A stretch of 64,000 bases of DNA from Marinihelvus sp942491555. GTDB taxonomy: Bacteria > Pseudomonadota > Gammaproteobacteria > Xanthomonadales > SZUA-36. The notes beneath the pieces were generated by a model that was not told where the DNA came from, searched no databases, and saw nothing but the letters and a program-made list of their open reading frames with translations. Each line of letters opens with the position of its first letter. Positions within the stretch are counted from its first letter, which is position 1. Shown piece after piece: positions 54,429-62,504 of the stretch. The DNA lies in contig CALOBN010000006.1 in the NCBI GenBank assembly GCA_942491555.1, forward strand, positions 62,001 to 126,000, given 5' to 3'. The position numbers were made by a program, and so were the translations under genes.

Positions 54429-56306
54429 ATGAAAGAATCGATGTCAGAATCTGCAGCGGACAGTCGATCGTCAGGCATCCCGACCAGGCGTTCGTCACCA
54501 ATCAACATTTCGATGGTCTTGCTTGGGCTGCCGGTCATGCTGTTTATGCTCATGGCCATCTGGTCGGTACCATACGTTGATCCGATTCGGGATGCCAACC
54601 GTGCGTGGCTGATCGCCCAGGGGCTGGATCGCCCGCTGACCGGCCCACCGGTCGCAGGCTTGATTCACCTCGGACCCATCTGGTTTTACCTGCTTAGTCT
54701 ACCCGCCCGCCTCGCTTCATCGATACTGGGTATTTCCTTGTTCGTTGCGGTACTTGCTGCGTCCAAGTTCATTTTCGCGTTCCTGCTCGGACGCCGCCTG
54801 GCCAATGACCAGACCGGTCTGTTGCTCGCATTTGGTCTCCTGCTGCCAAGCTGGAGCTTCTGGCAATTCCTTTTTCTCACCCATCCCGTCATGGTGGAAG
54901 CTGCGATCCTTGCCAGCGGCGTGCTTCTGTTGGCCTATCTGGACCAACCGGGTGCGGGGCGTGCCACCTGGTTGGGGCTGGCCCTGGGGCTGGGGCTGCA
55001 TGCCCACCCGACGTTCGTGCTGGCTCTGCCTGCACTGCTGGCGCTGGTTCATTGGCATGGCGGCTGGCGCGCCGCACGGTGGTCCCATGCACTGCTTGCC
55101 TGCGCGGTTATCCTTTGCCTGTTCTTGCCCGCCCTGGTCGGCCAGTGGACCGAAGCCGACACAAGCCTGCAGCGCGTATCGGGTTTTGTCGGTTCTGATA
55201 TCGGCGATGGCGGCCCGACGGAGGTGATATGGACCGCATGGTCCCTGTTCGTTACCGGTGTGCAGGCAAGCTTCCACTTGTCGCTTCCCGGGCGACTGGC
55301 CTCGGGTGCTTACTGGGTCTGGACCCTATGGCTGTTGTTTCTGATCACGGCATGGGCTTGCGCATGGCGCGTTATCAGTCCCGCAGAGCGTCGCTTGTGG
55401 CTGGGCGCTCTGGCTTCTCTCCTTGTCGCCTTACTCATCTTAACGCTCCTCCGGTCAAGAACACCCTGGTACATGACCTGGGCCCTCATGCCCATGGCTG
55501 TCACTTTGCTCGCCATCACGATCCACGGCGTCGGCACAGTGCGACCGTTGCGCTGGTTGCCAGCCGCAAGCATTTGTCTGCTCGTGGCGCTTCATGCGCT
55601 CGCGGTCATTGGCTTTATCAAGCGCGTAGACGGCGATTCCGAGTTATCCATACCAGCCGTCAATCTGTTCGATGTCACCAACACCAGGCTCGAATGGAGT
55701 GATCCAGGACTGGTGATTCCCGCCCGGCATGCCGGTGAGGTTGGAGCCTATCTGTGTCAGCATCCTGAGCAATCCATTGGCGGCATACTGGGTACTGTCC
55801 TGGATGAACGCACGGCCATTGATGCGCTGCTCTTCTGTGGATCGCATGGGTCACTAAGGGTTGGCCCATGTGGTGAAAACGCCGTACTCGGGCTGCCGCA
55901 CTCCGCCTGGCAGCAAATGGGTATAGAACCTGATCACCAACTTTCCGTTGCCGGTCTGCTTTCAGCGCCGCGCCTGTCCTGTCATGCCGGAGGCCCATCG
56001 CTGCCGATGGCAGACGCGAGTCGCTACCCGTTCCGTCCTGTCTTTTCCGGTCTCCTGCAAGCCCATCACGCCGGGGTACAACTGGCTCCGTTGCAGTTTC
56101 TCGCGGTCATTAATCAGTTCCCCGTGCTTAATGGGTTCGACGATCTCGAGGTCAGCCTGGGAGGGGTATCTGTGGCGCCGATATGGCGCGACCGGTCAAC
56201 GGCTATTTTTGAGTGCAAAGCCTGCGATCAGACCGCTGACTGGCATGTGGAATTTAAGGCGGTTCAAGCGGAGCAGGTTTACTTGCTTGGCATTTCGAGG
56301 GACTGA
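54429..56306 (+). CDS. GT39/ArnT-like membrane glycosyltransferase
   Basis: A 625-residue protein with about ten hydrophobic helices in the first 420 residues, then a soluble periplasmic C-terminal domain. The first periplasmic loop reads VPYVDPIRDANRAWLIAQG, which fits the acidic catalytic loop of GT39/PMT-type enzymes. These take sugars from undecaprenyl phosphate and transfer them to surface glycans or proteins, which suits the adjacent gtrA and gtrB genes. ATG 54429 or ATG 54441 could be the start; neither has a strong ribosome site. Confidence 0.75.
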   Translation: MKESMSESAADSRSSGIPTRRSSPINISMVLLGLPVMLFMLMAIWSVPYVDPIRDANRAWLIAQGLDRPLTGPPVAGLIHLGPIWFYLLSLPARLASSILGISLFVAVLAASKFIFAFLLGRRLANDQTGLLLAFGLLLPSWSFWQFLFLTHPVMVEAAILASGVLLLAYLDQPGAGRATWLGLALGLGLHAHPTFVLALPALLALVHWHGGWRAARWSHALLACAVILCLFLPALVGQWTEADTSLQRVSGFVGSDIGDGGPTEVIWTAWSLFVTGVQASFHLSLPGRLASGAYWVWTLWLLFLITAWACAWRVISPAERRLWLGALASLLVALLILTLLRSRTPWYMTWALMPMAVTLLAITIHGVGTVRPLRWLPAASICLLVALHALAVIGFIKRVDGDSELSIPAVNLFDVTNTRLEWSDPGLVIPARHAGEVGAYLCQHPEQSIGGILGTVLDERTAIDALLFCGSHGSLRVGPCGENAVLGLPHSAWQQMGIEPDHQLSVAGLLSAPRLSCHAGGPSLPMADASRYPFRPVFSGLLQAHHAGVQLAPLQFLAVINQFPVLNGFDDLEVSLGGVSVAPIWRDRSTAIFECKACDQTADWHVEFKAVQAEQVYLLGISRD

Positions 56307-56401
56307 AGGACAGCGGTTGTATACGAAATGCCAGAAGTACCTGGATGGCAGCATTGGGATCAACGGGTAAGCGGCCGGTTTACGGTAATGCTGGCGCCGG
56401 C

Positions 56402-57247
56402 CTAAAGCGTAAAGGGCTGTTCCCGGTCAAATTCATCATTCACACTGCCCAACAGCATATGGCCCGGTGTTTGGGGGTTCATCGCCTTGGCCACTGCCGC
56501 CTGGATATCAATATGAAATTGCTGATAACTATGTGGATATGTGCCATCGGCAAAAACTTCCTTTACGGCTGCAGTGAACCTGCCCGTCTCCTTGTTCCCA
56601 AACGACTGTTCGTGCTCCTGACAACCCGATAGCAGGCGCACCGTGGCCTGTATCCGCGGCTTGGGGCGGGGAAGTTTACGCTGGATATCGGCGTAAAAGG
56701 CGCGATATGCCTCACCCACATCGATAGCGGTAGCGCGTGGCATCAGGCGCGATTCGGTAAAATCGTCCGGCACGCGCTCAACCGTGTCGACAGCGGGGGA
56801 CGCACTCTTGAGCATGGTGCCGCTATGGCAACTGTCGGAGAGCACCAACACCCGCACCCCGGGTTGAAACCGGGCAAACAGCACCGTCAGCTCATCATCC
56901 AGCAACTGGCCGTCATACAGGCACCAGGTATCGTCTTTGCCATCGGCTTCATCGCCGTCGCGGTCGGTCAACTGGCCGCCGTGGCCGGCATAGCTGAGCA
57001 GGAAGAAATCCCCCGCGATGAGTTCATCCGCGGCCCGGGCGATGGCTTCGCTCACCGCCTCACGGGTGGCCTGTGTTGTCTTGAGTTGATGGGTCTCGAA
57101 ACCGCGTGAATGGGCAATGGCCTGCATCGTATCAGCGTCATTCTCGCAGGACGCCAGGGGCCCTTCCCAGCCGCGGTAGTGCGCAGGGTCTACGCGGTTA
57201 ACGCCGATCAGTACGGCAACACCTCGCTTCGTCGTGCTACCGGTCAT
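56402..57247 (-). CDS. Caspase-like (metacaspase-type) peptidase, second of operon
   Basis: A 281-residue C14 peptidase. The p20-type fold has catalytic His89 in SYAGHGGQ and Cys140 in LSDSCHSGT. The acidic loop DRDGDEADGKDDTWCLYD after the His resembles the Ca2+-binding and specificity loops of metacaspases, which cleave after Arg or Lys. No prodomain or signal peptide. ATG 57247 overlaps the stop of the membrane-protein gene (ATGA), which shows translational coupling; the frame to 57319 is not used. A C-terminal helical part (residues about 190-281) is unassigned. Cleavage specificity and partners are inferred. Confidence 0.87.
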   Translation of the reverse strand: MTGSTTKRGVAVLIGVNRVDPAHYRGWEGPLASCENDADTMQAIAHSRGFETHQLKTTQATREAVSEAIARAADELIAGDFFLLSYAGHGGQLTDRDGDEADGKDDTWCLYDGQLLDDELTVLFARFQPGVRVLVLSDSCHSGTMLKSASPAVDTVERVPDDFTESRLMPRATAIDVGEAYRAFYADIQRKLPRPKPRIQATVRLLSGCQEHEQSFGNKETGRFTAAVKEVFADGTYPHSYQQFHIDIQAAVAKAMNPQTPGHMLLGSVNDEFDREQPFTL

Positions 57248-57747
57248 GAGTAAAAATGCCTCCAAAGGCCTGCAGCGCCCAGGGTCAGATGGGCAAAAAT
57301 ATACAACCTGGGAACCCACGACTCCCAGCTGGAGAACGAGCGGTGCTTTGCTCTGGCACTCGAGTAGGCCAGCTCCTCCGCGGTGAAAGATGCCAGCGGC
57401 AGATGCTTCTCCATGCTTTGGATTACGTCAAATTTGGCGCCATTCAGAGTTCGGTAGGAGTCGATAAGGCCCCGCCAGGCCAGGCAGATGGTCACACCAA
57501 AACCGGCCAGCACCAAAACGATGACCGGGTCATCAACCTTAATATAGCCCCCTGCACCGATCAGAGCGGTGTTGATGCCGAGAAAAAACTGGTTGGCTGT
57601 ATGCCGGCGGCTTGAAATGGTGTCGGCGGAACTGACGAAGTCGCGGTATTGGGTAAGATAGTGGCTGCGATAATCGTCACCATAATGCGCGGCGTTTTCA
57701 CTGAGCAAAACGCTATCAAGCGTGGTGTTTTGGCTTATATCCTGCAA
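57244..57747 (-). CDS. Three-helix membrane protein between caspase genes
   Basis: A 167-residue protein with hydrophobic segments at about 53-68, 74-92 and 147-163. SSRRHTANQFFLGINTAL, then AWRGLIDSYRTLNGAKFDVI and MEKHLPLASFTAEE, recalls conflict-system 2TM effectors and RipA-like octameric membrane proteins, but I cannot assign a family firmly. It starts at TTG 57747 with AGGAG about 10 bases upstream, 31 bases after the first caspase gene, and overlaps the second by 4 bases. Possibly a pore-forming or membrane-damaging effector controlled by the peptidases (inference). Confidence 0.75.
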   Translation of the reverse strand: MQDISQNTTLDSVLLSENAAHYGDDYRSHYLTQYRDFVSSADTISSRRHTANQFFLGINTALIGAGGYIKVDDPVIVLVLAGFGVTICLAWRGLIDSYRTLNGAKFDVIQSMEKHLPLASFTAEELAYSSARAKHRSFSSWESWVPRLYIFAHLTLGAAGLWRHFYS

Positions 57748-57778
57748 GCTGCGTTCTCCTGCCAGAGGGTTTCAGTAA

Positions 57779-58765
57779 CTAAAAGTCTCCGCGTCTTGCG
57801 CGTTTCCACATTAATCGGCCTTGCGGGGTCAGATGAACATTACCACTGTTGATCGCGGTGAAATACAGGTCGTCGCCATCGGTTGCCTTGAGCAGGCCGG
57901 CGTCCCTGAGCAGCTTAAACTGCTTAAACACTGCTACGTTTTCCGGCCTGGCCGTGGCTTCGGTATGCTCAAAGCTCGGATCCATCGCAAAAACATCATC
58001 AGCCGCAAAAAACCAGTCAGTCAGGCGTGCGAGCACCGCATCGTCCACCAGTGGGCGGCAGCGACGGATAGCCGGCAGGCGACGCGCATAGGACTTATAA
58101 ACCGGCCGCTGCTCCCAGGGCCCAAGCGCCTGTTCAATATAGGCATAAGCAGCCGCAGCGGATATCTCACCGCAAACATCAGCTGCGCCACCGTCCAGTG
58201 CCTCAAGCAGCAGACCGGTAAACAGGCTGTTGCGCATGCCTTCGCTGGATTTTTCCGTGGCACTTGAGGCGGCCAGTACCGTGACGTTGGCACCAATACT
58301 GGTGGTATTGACGCCCGGAGCTGCCTCGACATTGCCGATCTGGCCGCTATGACAACAATCGAGAATGATTATTACCGAGAGGTTGCGACTGTTGTTGGCA
58401 GCCTCCAGCAGCCTGGCCATGGGGTAACCGGGCTGTTTCCGGTCACCTTCCTGGGTGACCAGATAACCACCGTCTTCTGCGCTGATGCCATGACCCGAAA
58501 AATAGAACAGCAATTCGCCGCCATCAATCTGGCGACCAAGCAGTTCGTCTATGGCCCTTTCCAGCGTGTCGCGGGTAATACGTCCGGTTTCGCTGGTGAG
58601 CGTGCGGCACTGGTAGTTGCGCTCGCCGGGCTCACCCTCGTGGAGCGAAGCGTGGCGCTGCAGTCGCTGCTGCATGGCCAGCGCGTCATCAATGCAACAG
58701 GTCAGTGACTCAAAATCGGCTGACTCGTAACGATTGATGCCGACCAGCAATGCCAGTCGGCTCAT
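57779..58765 (-). CDS. Caspase-like peptidase with winged-helix-like C-terminus
   Basis: A 328-residue protein. The caspase domain (residues 1-235) has His92 in FYFSGHGIS and Cys138 in LDCCHSGQ, with VTVLAASSATEKS and SLFTGLLLEAL as later p20/p10 elements. The C-terminal part (about 245-325) carries FKQFKLLRDAGLL and VHLTPQGRLMW, typical of the small winged helices that link peptidases and effectors in bacterial conflict systems. ATG 58765; no strong ribosome site. It follows the GPPDDDPRG repeat gene by 78 bases. Known role of such enzymes: activated peptidases in immunity or cell death; the trigger is unknown. Confidence 0.87.
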   Translation of the reverse strand: MSRLALLVGINRYESADFESLTCCIDDALAMQQRLQRHASLHEGEPGERNYQCRTLTSETGRITRDTLERAIDELLGRQIDGGELLFYFSGHGISAEDGGYLVTQEGDRKQPGYPMARLLEAANNSRNLSVIIILDCCHSGQIGNVEAAPGVNTTSIGANVTVLAASSATEKSSEGMRNSLFTGLLLEALDGGAADVCGEISAAAAYAYIEQALGPWEQRPVYKSYARRLPAIRRCRPLVDDAVLARLTDWFFAADDVFAMDPSFEHTEATARPENVAVFKQFKLLRDAGLLKATDGDDLYFTAINSGNVHLTPQGRLMWKRARRGDF

Positions 58766-58843
58766 GTCCCAAACCGCTTGCAGACGAAATCCGCAGAATT
58801 CCCAGCCACCGGATAAGCGTGCAAAAAACCCTTTCCTGGCAGG

Positions 58844-59122
58844 CTACGTAGTCGCACCTTCATCATCGGGTGGGCCACCGCGGGGGTCGTCATCAGGTGG
58901 GCCGCCGCGGGGATCATCATCGGGCGGGCCACCGCGGGGGTCATCATCGGGTGGGCCGCCGCGGGGGTCGTCATCGGGCGGGCCGCCGCGGGGGTCGTCG
59001 TCGGGTGGGCCGCCGCGGGGGTCGTCATCGGGCGGGCCACCACGGGGGTCGTCATCGGGTGGGCCACCGCGGGGGTCGTCATCGGGTGGGCCACTGCGGG
59101 GGTGTTCCTTTTCCTGAGTCAT
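58844..59122 (-). CDS. GPPDDDPRG nonapeptide-repeat protein
   Basis: A 92-residue protein: MTQEKEHPRS, eight perfect GPPDDDPRG units, then GPPDDEGATT. It has no signal peptide or hydrophobic helix and should be disordered and acidic. AGGAG stands 10 bases before ATG 59122, so this strand is favoured over the other open frames created by the repeats. First gene of the caspase operon. Each unit has one Arg followed by Gly-Gly, the P1 residue type used by metacaspases, so it could be a substrate, an inhibitor or a scaffold (hypothesis). No homology known. Confidence 0.65.
   Translation of the reverse strand: MTQEKEHPRSGPPDDDPRGGPPDDDPRGGPPDDDPRGGPPDDDPRGGPPDDDPRGGPPDDDPRGGPPDDDPRGGPPDDDPRGGPPDDEGATT
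58862..59092 (-). repeat. 27-base tandem repeat encoding GPPDDDPRG
   Basis: Eight full and one partial 27-base units, with differences at a few positions (for example GTC/ATC and GGC/GGT on the plus strand) that leave the protein unchanged. The copy number is likely to vary between strains. Confidence 0.9.
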
Positions 59123-59213
59123 GCCTGTTGAACTCCTGCCTTCTTGTTTGGCCTAAATCATAGACCCTACCTTGGGCAAATGCGAGTTGCGCAGCCAGCC
59201 GGCGAGGCATTGT

Positions 59214-59252
59214 CCCGGCGGGCGCCGGGATTTCGCCGGTGCTTGTTATACT
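59214..59252 (+). promoter_or_regulatory. Possible promoter with GC-rich palindrome upstream of 59287
   Basis: A CCCGGCG/CGCCGGG palindrome (59214-59229) is followed by TTGTTATACT (-10 candidate TATACT at 59247-59252), 35 bases before GTG 59287. No clear -35 box. Confidence 0.3.
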
Positions 59253-59286
59253 AGGCCTTCCCAGGGGTCAGGGTTACCCGAGTGCC

Positions 59287-61311
59287 GTGAATCTCTTCAG
59301 CGAACTTAAACGCCGCGGCGTGGTGCAGACAGCCGTTGCCTACACCGTAACTGCGTGGTTGCTGGTCCAGGTCGCAGATGCCATTTTGCCGGCGTTTGAA
59401 GCCCCTGAATGGGGCATGCGCGCCTTGATTATTCTGCTCGCCATAGGTCTGCCGGTGACGCTTTTGTGCAGCTGGCTGTTTGACCTGACCCACAAAGGCT
59501 TTGTGCGGACAGTTGATGGAGAGGATCAACCCGCACCGATGATTGGCAGTGGCACCGCCAACGTCATCATCATTGGTGTCCTGGTAGCGGCGGTTATTCT
59601 GTTTTCGCTCGACAAGTTTGTGTGGCAATCAGAGTTGTTGCCCAACCCTTCAGGGCGGGCACAGTCGGTGGCCGTCTTACCCTTCCAGAACCTCAGTAGT
59701 GACCCGGCCAACGACGCCTTTGCCAAGGGTATCCATGACGACCTGCTGACGCAGTTATCCAAGATCAAGTCATTCAGCACGCTGTCGCGCACCTCGACGC
59801 TTGGTTATGCGGGCAGCACCAAGGCCATTCCGGTCATTGCCGGCGAACTGGGCGCCAGCGTGATACTCGAGGGTGGCGTACAGCGCTCCAATGACCGCAT
59901 TCGTATCAATGCCCAGCTTATTGACGGACAAAGCGATACGCATCTGTGGGCAGAGACCTATGACCGCCAATTGAGCATGGAGAATATCTTTGCAATCCAG
60001 TCTGAAATTTCCAGAGCGATAGCAGCCGCTCTGGAAGCCACGCTCAGCACCGATGAGCGCCGTCAACTTGAGCTGATGCCCACGCAGAGTTTGCAGGCAT
60101 ATGATGCATATGCAGCCGGGCTGGCAGGGCTGGATGCCGCAGGGATGGATGACCTGGAACAGGCAGTTGCGAGCTTTGAGCGGGCCATCAAACTGGATCC
60201 GGATTTTGCTTCGGGCTGGGCCGGCCTGTGCAAGGCACAGCTCAGCCGCTATCGGAAAAGCAGCGATCCGGAACAATTCCAGCTTGCCGAGCGGGCTTGC
60301 CAGCGCGCCCTGGAACTGGACGCCGGCCTGGTTGAAGTGCACATAGCCCTGGGTACGCTGTACCGGTTTTTCGGTGAATACGCGCGGGCGGAAGATGAGT
60401 TGCAAAAGGCAAACTATGCAAAGGCTGAGCAGGCACTGGCAAATGCACTAGATCTGAACAGCGTTACCGTAGAGGCCATTGTCGAACTGGGCAACGTACT
60501 GGCCCGGCAAAACCGGCTGGTTGAGGCCGAGGCGGAATTACAGAGGGCGCAAAGTTTAAGCCCGCGCAACTACGACGTGCTCAGCGCGCTATTCAGTTTC
60601 TATTACGTGTACAGCGACCGGGTGGACCGCTTTGAGCTGGCGGCCGCTTACGGTGAGCGCATGACTTCGTTGCGGCCTGATTTGCCGGCAGCCTGGAACA
60701 ACCTGGGCACCGCGAAGTTTATGCTGGACCGCTACGAGGATGCAGCGCTGGCGTGGACGGAGTCGATGAGACTCAATCCAACACGAACTGCTTACACCAA
60801 TACCGGCCTTGCCCTTTTCTACGCGGCGCGCTACGCCGAATCTGCGCAAATGCAGCGCGAAGCCATAACGCTGGCACCGAACGACCATCGGGTTTGGGGT
60901 CGGCTGGGCGATGCGCTGCGCTTCATGCCGGGCAATGAGTCAGAGGCCATAGCTGCTTATGCGCGCGCTGCAGAACTGGCCGGGGCGTCATTGCAGGTTA
61001 ATCCCATGGATTGGCAGGCACGAGGTCTGCTGGGAGTCTACCTGGTGCACTCGGGTGATGAGCAGGGTGCGAAGCGTGCTATCGAAGCGGCACTGCAGGC
61101 TTCAAGCCAGCGCAGCGAAGCACGTTTTTACGCAGCGCTCGTGGCGATTGTTCTGGGTGACGAGGCCACTGCACTGCAGTTGCTTGAACGTCTGGTGGAA
61201 CAGGACAGAAATTACGCTCACCTGGTAGCTAATGAACCGGATTTCTTTGGGCTTCATACCGATGAGCAATTCAAACAAATCATTTCAGGCGAAGCGGCTC
61301 AAGACGACTGA
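59287..61311 (+). CDS. Membrane protein: TM - FlgO/TolB-like - TPR, paralogue of 38249
   Basis: A 674-residue protein beginning at GTG 59287 with NLFSELKRRGVVQTAVAYTVTAWLL, the same N-terminus as the protein at 38249 (MQLFSELKRRNVFRVAVAY); this match decides the start. Two helices follow (about 18-34 and 43-61), plus a third at about 92-108. Then comes an FlgO/TolB-like module (SVAVLPFQNLSSDPANDAFAKGIHDDLLTQLSKI... HLWAETYDRQLSMENIFAIQSEI, about 135-265) and a long TPR array to the end. No catalytic domain. Its place next to the caspase operon suggests a sensor or scaffold role, but it is on the other strand and not an operon member. Confidence 0.78.
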   Translation: MNLFSELKRRGVVQTAVAYTVTAWLLVQVADAILPAFEAPEWGMRALIILLAIGLPVTLLCSWLFDLTHKGFVRTVDGEDQPAPMIGSGTANVIIIGVLVAAVILFSLDKFVWQSELLPNPSGRAQSVAVLPFQNLSSDPANDAFAKGIHDDLLTQLSKIKSFSTLSRTSTLGYAGSTKAIPVIAGELGASVILEGGVQRSNDRIRINAQLIDGQSDTHLWAETYDRQLSMENIFAIQSEISRAIAAALEATLSTDERRQLELMPTQSLQAYDAYAAGLAGLDAAGMDDLEQAVASFERAIKLDPDFASGWAGLCKAQLSRYRKSSDPEQFQLAERACQRALELDAGLVEVHIALGTLYRFFGEYARAEDELQKANYAKAEQALANALDLNSVTVEAIVELGNVLARQNRLVEAEAELQRAQSLSPRNYDVLSALFSFYYVYSDRVDRFELAAAYGERMTSLRPDLPAAWNNLGTAKFMLDRYEDAALAWTESMRLNPTRTAYTNTGLALFYAARYAESAQMQREAITLAPNDHRVWGRLGDALRFMPGNESEAIAAYARAAELAGASLQVNPMDWQARGLLGVYLVHSGDEQGAKRAIEAALQASSQRSEARFYAALVAIVLGDEATALQLLERLVEQDRNYAHLVANEPDFFGLHTDEQFKQIISGEAAQDD

Positions 61312-61362
61312 CCTCAAACCAGCACGGACGTGGTGTGCCGCTCAACGCAATGAGACGGAATA

Positions 61363-62184
61363 TTACTTCAGCGTCTGGTGCAGCCTGTGGGCTATCCATG
61401 CCGGCGAGTGCCGAACCGGTCGTCGAATTTTTTCAGGAGTCACGTTCCATTCCTTGTCAAAGAGCAAGCAGCGTCTGCCGTTCACGTCTTCGGGCAAGCC
61501 ATTTGGAAAACTTTTTGCCGCGGCGGCATGAAAGGCACGATAAGCGATTCTGCGCTGGCGTCGTGAACTGCCGGGAATAAACAGGAGAAAACGTTCAGGA
61601 GTGAGGTGCTTCACCATTGCACCCACCTCCCACACGACTCCTTCGCTGGTGCCCACTGTCGCCACGACCATTTGGCTTTGCTGCGCAAATTTGATCACCT
61701 GCTCCTTCCAGTTTACGTCTCCCATGTAATAGTTTTTAGCACCCAGAATTGGCGGTTGACCAGGTTCGCCGAAAGCAACGAGTGGCCCCACCCCTCTTAC
61801 GTAGTAGGCCAGCACCTGCTCAAACGAATTGCGAAGGGTCATCTCCAAATAGAGTGTGCGCATATTGCTCGGTGAAATTGGAAACTTTCTCCACGTCTTG
61901 GGGTTATAGAGATTGAATGCGAACGCGCCATCCATGTCGTCGTCCTCATCAAACGGTCGCAGATAAACTACCGGCGCATTACCACCAAGATCGTCGATAT
62001 CAAAAAAGTCGGCCTGTTTACGCGTTTTGAAATGACGCACACTTGATCGACCCAGAAAAAACGCTGGCACCCATATGATGGCGCCAACCGTGACGTCCGT
62101 GGTGATCATAACGGCAAGTGCGATGACAGAAATAAGCAACGCCAACACACCATAAATCGTCGCGCGTATGGTCTTTCGCTCCAA
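61363..62184 (-). CDS. Membrane-anchored TIR/Rossmann-like protein
   Basis: At least 273 residues: two N-terminal helices (about 8-45), then a cytosolic alpha/beta domain with VVYLRPFDEDDD, GPLVAFGEPGQPP and TSEGVVWEVGAMVKHL. I read the domain as TIR-like, with the Glu of VWEV as a possible active residue, but I am not sure. The conservative start is TTG 62184, with no ribosome site. The frame is open to 62296 with no ATG, GTG or better TTG, and AAGGAG stands 6 bases before ATC 62295 and 9 before ATT 62292; the real start may therefore be one of these rare codons, adding a Pro/Glu-rich tail of about 37 residues. Confidence 0.6.
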   Translation of the reverse strand: MERKTIRATIYGVLALLISVIALAVMITTDVTVGAIIWVPAFFLGRSSVRHFKTRKQADFFDIDDLGGNAPVVYLRPFDEDDDMDGAFAFNLYNPKTWRKFPISPSNMRTLYLEMTLRNSFEQVLAYYVRGVGPLVAFGEPGQPPILGAKNYYMGDVNWKEQVIKFAQQSQMVVATVGTSEGVVWEVGAMVKHLTPERFLLFIPGSSRRQRRIAYRAFHAAAAKSFPNGLPEDVNGRRCLLFDKEWNVTPEKIRRPVRHSPAWIAHRLHQTLK

Positions 62185-62504
62185 CGTTGGAGGACGGTTC
62201 CGGGCCGGCCTGGCGTCGCCCTGTTTGGTCAGATTTGCCTTGTCATCAATGACGGGACTGGAGGGCTTCTCCTCCGGCGGTTCAGAGTTAATGATGCTCT
62301 ACTCCTTATTCGGTGAACACGATCCGGTGAACACGCGGGTTATGGCCAGCTCACGCCCTTTGCCACGCGCCCGATTGGGTTTGAAAAAATATTGAGTAAG
62401 ACTTAATCAGCGATCACTAATTGATGTCAATACTTTAAGATTACGGCTGGATATTTTGAACCGGATAAATTGCAAGCACTTACTGCTGGCGGAGAAAAAT
62501 TAAA
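62185..62504. other. Intergenic region with possible extension of the preceding gene
   Basis: Bases 62185-62298 are an open continuation of the 61363-62184 frame (see its entry). The rest, to 62504, is AT-rich and shows only the GGAGAAAAATTAAA ribosome site of the gene at 62505. Confidence 0.45.

Noticed and set aside
58762..59163. Other open frames across the GPPDDDPRG repeat (both strands)
   Set aside because: They come from the 27-base period. Only the minus-strand frame starting at 59122 has a proper AGGAG and operon context.
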